From NCBI GenBank assembly GCA_030642185.1, contig DAOWOG010000125.1, positions 1 to 5,310 of the forward strand: DNA of 5,310 bases, given 5' to 3'. Positions 1 through 4,612 of this stretch are shown piece by piece. Under the pieces are notes generated by a model. That model made no database searches. It saw only the letters and a list, made by a program, of their open reading frames with translations, and had not been told where the DNA came from. The DNA comes from Helicobacteraceae bacterium. Its GTDB lineage: Bacteria; Campylobacterota; Campylobacteria; Campylobacterales; Sulfurimonadaceae. The translations under genes were made by a program, and so were the position numbers. The first letter of the stretch is position 1; every line of letters begins with the position of its first letter.

Positions 1-86
1 TCATTATGAGCGTTCAACCCTTTACCCATTTGCATTTACATACAGAATACTCACTGCTGAACGGAGCCAATAAGATCTCGAATCTT
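1..86 (+). repeat. Direct repeat, left copy of the dnaE 5' end
   Basis: These 86 bases match positions 1005-1090 with only two differences (G for A at 32, A for G at 60). The match includes the five bases before the dnaE ATG and the first 27 codons. It stops abruptly after 86, where the intact gene continues with GTTGAAC. The repeat may begin to the left of the window, since it is already matching at base 1. With its partner it brackets a toxin-antitoxin pair and a recombinase relic, as expected for an insertion that duplicated or regenerated its target. Confidence 0.95.
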
Positions 87-113
87 TGTAGAGGCGCTGG
101 AACAGATTTATAA
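6..113 (+). pseudogene. Truncated 5' fragment of dnaE (detached copy)
   Basis: An ATG at position 6 opens a 35-codon frame whose first 27 codons repeat the DnaE start (MSVQPFTHLHLHTEYSLL and on). It then leaves homology and stops at TAA 111-113. The two substitutions make one silent change (His8-Leu9 region, TTA to TTG) and Asp19 to Asn. Asp19 sits in the first conserved motif of the PHP domain, so the copy appears free of selection. Only a fraction of one domain remains and no polymerase function is possible. A short peptide could still be made if the original dnaE promoter lies to the left of the window; that cannot be seen here. Confidence 0.9.
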
Positions 114-141
114 AAAGATGGCAAAAAGATGGGATTTGTAG
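88..141 (+). other. Possible C-terminal coding remnant of an unknown gene
   Basis: Immediately after the dnaE fragment, a different frame reads VEALEQIYKKMAKRWDL followed by TAG at 139-141. The amphipathic, lysine-rich look is that of a protein C-terminus, and GC is higher here than in the toxin-antitoxin region next to it. It contains an 11-base tandem repeat, aaaaagatggc at 112-122 and aaaaagatggg at 123-133. I do not recognise the protein. It could be the tail of a gene fused to the duplicated dnaE start at the rearrangement junction, or chance. Seventeen codons are too few to decide. Confidence 0.25.
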
Positions 142-152
142 CAGATTGAGTA

Positions 153-458
153 CTAATCCGACAGACTTCTATGTGTCGTTATGTCTTTTGGCTTGTTTTT
201 ATTGAAGATTTTTAAAATACTGATTTTATGTTGATAAACTTTGTATTGAATTGTATATTTATTAAATGTCATATCCCTTACATTTTCATCATTTGAATAA
301 AAGGATCGTTTATATTTGAATGGATGATTCACTAAGCTGTCAATTTGTTTATCTAATTTTTGATGAAAGTTTTCACTTGCAGAAATTTTATCTTTAGCAA
401 TATATTCTAAAATGCTTATTAGTTGATTTTGATATCTTCTTGTTCTAAATATTTGCAT
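153..458 (-). CDS. RelE/ParE-superfamily toxin of a type II toxin-antitoxin pair
   Basis: This 101-residue basic protein has the RelE/ParE layout: an N-terminal helical hairpin (about residues 9-42, ILEYIAKDKISASENFHQKL), a turn at HPFKY (45-49), then beta strands around NVRDMTF (59-65), KYTIQYKVY (67-75) and KISILKIF (78-85). The arginine before DMTF and the YTIQYKV strand are typical of the family. Relatives either cut mRNA on the ribosome or poison DNA gyrase; the sequence does not show which. The ATG at 458 overlaps the antitoxin gene by 14 bases and has only a weak A-rich site before it, so translation is probably coupled to the antitoxin. The length is normal and there is no frameshift. 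Base composition is far more AT-rich than dnaE, suggesting horizontal transfer. Confidence in the superfamily is high; the exact target is unknown. Confidence 0.85.
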   Translation of the reverse strand: MQIFRTRRYQNQLISILEYIAKDKISASENFHQKLDKQIDSLVNHPFKYKRSFYSNDENVRDMTFNKYTIQYKVYQHKISILKIFNKNKPKDITTHRSLSD

Positions 459-702
459 TTTCTTTTAAGTTCTTAAAGAAAGTTGCCATTTCATTATTGT
501 ATTGTTCTTCTGAAAGTAACTCCATTTCGCCACTTTCACTATCTTCAATAATTTGTTTTAAATCTTTTTGTCTCTCATAAAAATAAGGGTCATACTCAAG
601 ATTTTTATCTTTCGTTATTTGTATAGTCTCTTTTCTTTTAGCAACAAAGTTTAGAAACTCTTGAAAGGCACTGTCTTGCACTTGAACAGTTAATGTATGC
701 AT
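445..702 (-). CDS. Antitoxin of the type II toxin-antitoxin pair
   Basis: This 85-residue protein lies directly upstream of the RelE/ParE toxin and overlaps it by 14 bases, the usual antitoxin-first order. It starts MHTLTVQVQDSAFQEFLNF, a beta strand followed by a helix that could be the DNA-binding or dimerising part. It passes through a conserved-looking DPYFYERQKDL segment (38-48) and ends in an acidic, helical tail (residues 53-81, rich in E and S) suited to wrapping the toxin. I chose the ATG at 702-700, not the in-frame GTG at 720, because AAGGAG (713-718) lies ten bases before this ATG and would fall inside the coding region if the GTG were used. I cannot assign it to a named antitoxin family. 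It should neutralise the toxin and probably represses its own promoter. Confidence 0.8.
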   Translation of the reverse strand: MHTLTVQVQDSAFQEFLNFVAKRKETIQITKDKNLEYDPYFYERQKDLKQIIEDSESGEMELLSEEQYNNEMATFFKNLKENANI

Positions 703-712
703 TGTTACACTC

Positions 713-718
713 TCCTTC
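713..718 (-). promoter_or_regulatory. Shine-Dalgarno site of the antitoxin gene
   Basis: On the minus strand the sequence reads AAGGAG, followed by ten bases and the ATG at 702. It is a near-perfect complement to the 16S rRNA tail and decides the antitoxin start in favour of the 85-residue form. The toxin has no comparable site, which would favour more antitoxin than toxin. Confidence 0.75.
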
Positions 719-729
719 ACTTTAGTATA

Positions 730-756
730 ATTATATCAAATTTTTGGTTTTGTCAA
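730..756 (-). promoter_or_regulatory. Promoter of the toxin-antitoxin operon
   Basis: On the minus strand a perfect TTGACA (756-751) and a perfect TATAAT (735-730) are separated by 15 bases, slightly short of the usual 17. The start of transcription would fall near 723, giving a leader of about 20 bases. The -10 box lies in the palindrome TATAATTATA (726-735), a plausible site for autorepression by the antitoxin or the toxin-antitoxin complex, as is usual for type II systems. Confidence 0.65.
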
Positions 757-768
757 AATTTATCTTGA

Positions 769-787
769 AAATACATTTGGTGTATTT
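769..787. repeat. Perfect inverted repeat upstream of the toxin-antitoxin promoter
   Basis: AAATACA (769-775) and TGTATTT (781-787) are exact reverse complements separated by TTTGG. The repeat sits between the divergent toxin-antitoxin operon and the recombinase relic, just upstream of the TTGACA box. It could be an operator for the antitoxin or a regulator, or a recombinase-binding arm of an old attachment site. The sequence alone does not decide. Confidence 0.5.
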
Positions 788-816
788 GGACACGCTGATA
801 TTTTGTCATGTACATT

Positions 817-821
817 GGAGG
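817..821 (+). promoter_or_regulatory. Shine-Dalgarno site of the recombinase relic
   Basis: GGAGG lies eight bases before the ATG at 830. A consensus ribosome binding site at ideal spacing before a 20-codon frame supports the view that this was once the start of a real gene. Confidence 0.55.
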
Positions 822-829
822 CTAAGACA

Positions 830-934
830 ATGAAGAAAAAGCTATTGGATCTGGTACGAGATACCATTTGTATAAAGCATTATGGCATGTAAATTGAAAA
901 TTTTTTCATCGGCTGGATAAAGTACTGTCTCATA
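830..934 (+). pseudogene. Truncated tyrosine recombinase relic, integron-integrase-like N-terminus
   Basis: From the ATG at 830 the frame reads KLLDLVRDTICIKHYGM after three leading residues, then a TAA (890-892), then continues in the same frame as IENFFIGWIKYC. Read through the stop, this follows the pattern I recall for the N-terminal SAM-like domain of integron integrases and relatives (LLxxVRxxIRxxHYSxRTExxYxxWIxRFI). The matches include LLD, VRD, the HY pair, the E after the stop and the WIK. A Cys stands where the family usually has Arg (CGT to TGT), and the TAA replaces a Lys or Arg codon, both typical of decay. Homology fades near 930. The catalytic Arg-His-Arg-Tyr domain is absent, so no activity is possible. 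Its orientation, pointing away from the toxin-antitoxin genes, matches an integrase beside its cassette. Other recombinases sharing this domain are also possible. Confidence 0.6.
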
Positions 935-976
935 AAACTAACTTCTGAAAACAGCTCTTTCTTAACCGCATCAGAT

Positions 977-982
977 TATAAT
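977..982 (+). promoter_or_regulatory. Candidate -10 box of the dnaE promoter
   Basis: A perfect TATAAT lies 27 bases before the dnaE ATG. No convincing -35 hexamer is visible around 954-960, which is normal for Campylobacterota, whose main promoters rely mostly on the -10 box. Transcription would begin near 988-990, leaving a leader of about 20 bases. Confidence 0.5.
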
Positions 983-1011
983 AATCCTACTTTTTTTTGT
1001 AGGATCATTAT
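978..1011 (+). promoter_or_regulatory. Long inverted repeat covering the dnaE -10 box, ribosome binding site and start codon
   Basis: The left arm ATAATaATCCTAC (978-990) pairs with the right arm GTAGGATcATTAT (999-1011). That gives 12 of 13 matches around a loop of eight T. The right arm contains the Shine-Dalgarno AGGA (1001-1004) and the first two bases of the ATG; the left arm contains the matching TCCT. If transcription starts upstream, the RNA would fold and hide the translation start. If it starts near 989, the repeat acts only as DNA, as a possible operator. The right arm's last bases (1005-1011) are shared with the duplicated copy at 1-7. Confidence 0.6.
1001..1004 (+). promoter_or_regulatory. 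Shine-Dalgarno site of dnaE
   Basis: AGGA is five bases before the ATG at 1010. It lies inside the right arm of the inverted repeat, so its availability may depend on RNA folding. No ATG, GTG or TTG occurs in frame between the upstream TAA (890-892) and 1010, which fixes the dnaE start. Confidence 0.6.
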
Positions 1012-1090
1012 GAGCGTTCAACCCTTTACCCATTTACATTTACATACAGAATACTCACTGCTGGACGGAGCCAATAAGATCTCGAATCTT
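1005..1090 (+). repeat. Direct repeat, right copy (intact dnaE 5' end)
   Basis: Partner of the repeat at 1-86. This copy is joined to the whole gene and keeps Asp19 of the PHP motif. The two copies start 1004 bases apart. Confidence 0.95.
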
Positions 1091-4000
1091 GTTGAACGCG
1101 TTAAAGAACTGGGGATGACCTCGGTAGCCATGACCGATCACGGCAATATGTTCGGTGCCATCGATTTTTATCATCAGATGACCGCAGCGGGGATCAAGCC
1201 GGTGATCGGGATGGAAGGGTATATCCATAACGGTGAGGAGATTGGTGACAAAAGTACGAAACAGCGTTTTCATATCTGCCTCTATGCAAAAAACCAGAAA
1301 GGCTATGAAAACCTGATGTATCTTTCGTCAAAAGCCTATATCGACGGTTTTTACTACTTTCCGCGTATCAACAAACACGAACTTCGCGAACACAGTGAAG
1401 GACTGATCTGCAGTTCGGCCTGTCTACAGGGCGAGGTGAACTGGCATCTCAACCTCAAAAATGAGCGAAATGTCCGAAACGGGGCAGAAGGGTATGAGGG
1501 GGCTAGACGTACTGCATTGGAGTACAAGGAAATTTTCGGAGATGATTTTTATCTTGAGATCATGCGTCATGGGATCGGAGATCAGCTCTATATCGATGAG
1601 CAGATATTGAAACTTTCCAGGGAGACCGGCATCAAGCTAGTCGCGACCAATGATACGCACTATACCTTTCCCGGAGATGCGCAGTACCATGAGGCTTTTA
1701 TGTGTATCGGGATGAATAAACTCTATGATGATCCCAACAGGATGCGCCATTCGGTCCATGAGTTTTATGTCAAATCTCCCGAGCAGATGGCACGGATCTT
1801 TGCAGACATCCCCGAAGCGCTGGAACATACACAGGAGATCGTAGATAAATGCCAGCTTGAACTGCACCTGGGCAATCCGACACCGCCGAACTTCAAATTT
1901 ACACAGGAGTACGCAAAGGCAGAGGGGCTGAACATTGATCATGAAGCTGATGGCATGGAAGAGCCCGAGAAAAAGCGCTTTTCTGCAGCCGATAAAAACG
2001 ATGCCGAGTATTTTATCTATCGTTGTGAGACTGGATTGAAAAAACGTCTTGAACATGTTGCACAGGAACGTCATGAAGAGTACAAAGAACGACTTGTTTA
2101 CGAAATGGATATCATTAACTCTATGAAATTTCCCGGCTATATGCTGATCGTCTGGGACTTTGTCAAAGTGGCCAAAGAGATGGATATTGCCGTTGGACCG
2201 GGCAGGGGTTCGGCAGCGGGATCACTCGTGGCCTATTCGCTTGATATTACCGATATCGATCCGATGAAGTACGATCTGCTGTTTGAGCGATTTCTAAATC
2301 CGGAACGTGTCAGCATGCCCGATATCGATATGGACTTTATGCAGGCACGCCGGGGTGAGATCATCGACTATGTGGTGGAGAAATACGGCCGCAATCAGGT
2401 CGCGCAGATCATCACTTTCGGTTCGCTGCTGGCCAAAGGGGTGATTCGTGATGTTTCGCGTGTTTTGGATGTACCGCTTTCGCAGGCTGATAAAATGGCC
2501 AAGATGATCCCGGATGAGCTGGGTATCACCCTTAACGGCAAAATGAAAAAAGGCGAACAGATACCGGGTGCTTTTCAAAAAGAGCCGAAGATCAGGGAGC
2601 TGATCGATGGTGATCCGACGGCTGCACGGGTGTGGGAGTTCAGTAAAAAACTTGAAGGTTTGAAACGCAACGCCGGTATACATGCAGCCGGTGTCGTGAT
2701 CTCCAATGAAGCGCTCTGGTATAAAACGCCGATTTACAAGCCCTCGGGCGAAGAGACATTCGTCACGCAATATTCGCTTAACTACCTTGAAGATGTCGAT
2801 CTGATCAAGTTTGACTTTTTGGGACTGAAAACGCTTGATGTTATTGACAACGCGATCAAACTGGTGAAGAAACGCTACGACAGGAATGTTGTCTGGACAG
2901 AGATCGATGAAAATGATCAGAAGGTCTACGAGGTGATCCGAAGCGGTGACACAGTAGGTATGTTTCAGATAGAGTCCTCAGGTATGCAGGATCTAAACAA
3001 ACGGTTGATGCCGGACAACTTTGAAGACCTGATTGCGGTTTTGGCGCTTTATCGTCCCGGTCCGATGGAGTCGGGGATGCTTGACAGTTTCATTGAGCGT
3101 AAACACGGCCGTGAGAAGATCGAGTATGATTTTGATACGATGGAGCCGGTCCTGCGTCCAACCTACGGTGTCATCGTGTATCAGGAACAGGTCATGCAGA
3201 TCGTGCAGACCATCGGCGGTTTTTCGCTAGGCTACTCGGACATTATCCGTCGTGCCATGGGTAAGAAAAAAGATATGGCCGTTTATAATGCCGAGTTCAG
3301 TGAAGGTGCGGCGAAGCAGGGGTATGACTATAAAAAAGCATCGCAGCTTTTTGATCTTATCGAGAAATTTGCCGGTTATGGGTTTAACAAATCCCACTCG
3401 GCTGCCTATGCAATGGTTACGTTTCAGACGGCATGGCTCAAGACCTATTATCCCAATGAATTTATGGCAGCATTGCTGACTTCGGAAAAAGACAATACAG
3501 ATAAAATTGTTAAATATATCGATGAAGTGAAGCGTATGGATATCGAGCTTTCGCCTCCGGATATCAATGATTCACAGCTGGAGTTTTCAGCGATCACCAA
3601 AGAGGGCAGAGATGTTATTTTGTTTGGACTCGGTGCGATCAAAGGGGTGGGCGAGGCTGCGGTTGAGTCGATTTTGGAGGTACGCGAGGAAGCGCCTTTT
3701 AGCGATATGCAGGATTTTATCAACCGTATTGAAGCACAAAAGGTCAATAAGCGCGTGCTTGAGTCGGTAAGCAAATCAGGCGGATTTGATCGGTTCGGCT
3801 ATTCACGCAAGGCAGTTTTGGAGCAGATCGAGGAGATCATTCAGGTGGCCAAAGATTCATCTCAGGCAAAGAAAAATGCCATTGGCAGTCTCTTTGGCGA
3901 TGATGAAGAGATTACAACGGTTGCACTGACAATCAAAGATGAACCGGAATATGATCTCAAAACTATTCTTGAATTTGAAAAAGAGACGCTCGGTTTTTAC

Positions 4001-4591
4001 GTCTCCGGACACCCTCTGGATTCGTTTAGAGAGAAGATAGATGCCCTCAACTATACCCTCTCATCCGACATTGAAAATATTGCCGACGGTTCAACTGCTA
4101 TCTTTATAGGCAAAGTTGAGGAGATCACCAAAAAGATCTCTAAAAAAGGGAACCAGTTCGGTATCGTCAACCTGATGGATTTTCACGGCAATATCGAGGT
4201 GATGCTTTTTAGTGACAAACTCGATGAACTTGAACAGATGGATCTTGAAGAACCGGTAGCGTTCAAGGTGAAGATCACCCATACGGAAATGTTTACCCGT
4301 ATCAGTGTCATCAAAATTTTCACGCTGGATGCGGTTAAAAAAGAGGCTAAAAAAATAAAGACCAAGATCGTCGAAATGCCGCCGGAACCATTGATGCTGA
4401 GACTCCATCTCAATCAAAATGTAGCGTTGCTTGAGGAGCTGTATAGAATCATACGGCGTCATCCCGGAAACAGGCCGCTGAAACTGACCATCGTTTCCAA
4501 ACTGCAGAATGTTGTACTGGACTCGGCGATACGGGTAGATAATAAAGTACTTGAAGAGATTGAACGACTAAATGATGTGGATGTTGCATAA
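1010..4591 (+). CDS. dnaE: DNA polymerase III alpha subunit (replicative, C family)
   Basis: This 1193-residue protein is the polymerising subunit of the chromosomal replicase. The PHP domain fills roughly residues 5-280, with metal-site candidates H10, H12, D19, H44, E69, H88, D215 and H217. The nucleotide-binding GPGRGSAAGS is at 396-405. The catalytic aspartates are D438 and D440 in PDIDMDF, and D602 in KFDFLGLKTL, matching E. coli D401, D403 and D555. Fingers motifs include RRAMGKKK (747-754) and YGFNKSHSAAYA (from 790). A helix-hairpin-helix is at LFGLGAIKGVG (871 on), a clamp-binding-like SLFG at 960-963, and an OB fold at about 1028-1103. Length and order are normal (E. coli 1160), and the frame is intact. 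A stretch at about 305-335 (rich in E, K, D) between PHP and palm looks longer than in E. coli. The next gene follows after 21 bases, so the two are probably cotranscribed. Confidence 0.98.
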   Translation: MSVQPFTHLHLHTEYSLLDGANKISNLVERVKELGMTSVAMTDHGNMFGAIDFYHQMTAAGIKPVIGMEGYIHNGEEIGDKSTKQRFHICLYAKNQKGYENLMYLSSKAYIDGFYYFPRINKHELREHSEGLICSSACLQGEVNWHLNLKNERNVRNGAEGYEGARRTALEYKEIFGDDFYLEIMRHGIGDQLYIDEQILKLSRETGIKLVATNDTHYTFPGDAQYHEAFMCIGMNKLYDDPNRMRHSVHEFYVKSPEQMARIFADIPEALEHTQEIVDKCQLELHLGNPTPPNFKFTQEYAKAEGLNIDHEADGMEEPEKKRFSAADKNDAEYFIYRCETGLKKRLEHVAQERHEEYKERLVYEMDIINSMKFPGYMLIVWDFVKVAKEMDIAVGPGRGSAAGSLVAYSLDITDIDPMKYDLLFERFLNPERVSMPDIDMDFMQARRGEIIDYVVEKYGRNQVAQIITFGSLLAKGVIRDVSRVLDVPLSQADKMAKMIPDELGITLNGKMKKGEQIPGAFQKEPKIRELIDGDPTAARVWEFSKKLEGLKRNAGIHAAGVVISNEALWYKTPIYKPSGEETFVTQYSLNYLEDVDLIKFDFLGLKTLDVIDNAIKLVKKRYDRNVVWTEIDENDQKVYEVIRSGDTVGMFQIESSGMQDLNKRLMPDNFEDLIAVLALYRPGPMESGMLDSFIERKHGREKIEYDFDTMEPVLRPTYGVIVYQEQVMQIVQTIGGFSLGYSDIIRRAMGKKKDMAVYNAEFSEGAAKQGYDYKKASQLFDLIEKFAGYGFNKSHSAAYAMVTFQTAWLKTYYPNEFMAALLTSEKDNTDKIVKYIDEVKRMDIELSPPDINDSQLEFSAITKEGRDVILFGLGAIKGVGEAAVESILEVREEAPFSDMQDFINRIEAQKVNKRVLESVSKSGGFDRFGYSRKAVLEQIEEIIQVAKDSSQAKKNAIGSLFGDDEEITTVALTIKDEPEYDLKTILEFEKETLGFYVSGHPLDSFREKIDALNYTLSSDIENIADGSTAIFIGKVEEITKKISKKGNQFGIVNLMDFHGNIEVMLFSDKLDELEQMDLEEPVAFKVKITHTEMFTRISVIKIFTLDAVKKEAKKIKTKIVEMPPEPLMLRLHLNQNVALLEELYRIIRRHPGNRPLKLTIVSKLQNVVLDSAIRVDNKVLEEIERLNDVDVA

Positions 4592-4604
4592 GCAGTAAAG
4601 TAAA

Positions 4605-4610
4605 AAGGAA
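4605..4610 (+). promoter_or_regulatory. Shine-Dalgarno site of the M18 aminopeptidase gene
   Basis: AAGGAA lies only two bases before the ATG at 4613 and five before the in-frame GTG at 4616. The spacing is tight for the ATG, so translation may begin at the GTG, shortening the protein by one residue. No terminator or promoter is visible in the 21-base gap after dnaE. Confidence 0.5.
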
Positions 4611-4612
4611 AT

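Noticed and set aside
94..104. Eleven-base match GCGCTGGAACA to dnaE positions 1817-1827, hinting at an internal dnaE deletion in the left copy
   Set aside because: Similarity does not extend on either side, and the shared Glu-Ala-Leu-Glu codons are common, so chance is the simpler explanation.
87..152. attC recombination site after the toxin gene
   Set aside because: No RYYYAAC and GTTRRRY pair with complementary inner boxes is visible on the cassette strand here, so a true cassette boundary cannot be supported.
144..158. Imperfect palindrome GATTGAGTACTAATC over the toxin stop codon as a terminator
   Set aside because: It would leave no usable loop and is not followed by a T run on the minus strand, so it does not look like an intrinsic terminator.
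703..720. GTG start at 720 giving a 91-residue antitoxin
   Set aside because: The AAGGAG site would lie inside the coding region and no other ribosome binding site precedes the GTG; the ATG at 702 is properly spaced.
1055..1273. Minus-strand open frame inside dnaE, with several similar ones at 1637-2074, 2294-2770, 3448-3774, 4091-4462 and 4183-4413
   Set aside because: All lie opposite the coding frame of an intact, well-conserved gene, have no ribosome binding sites I can support and resemble no protein family.
3033..3779. Plus-strand alternative-frame open frames inside dnaE (3033-3230, 3252-3479, 3567-3770)
   Set aside because: They are out of frame with the conserved fingers and helix-hairpin-helix regions of DnaE and have low-complexity, Arg/Ser-rich translations typical of frame shadows.
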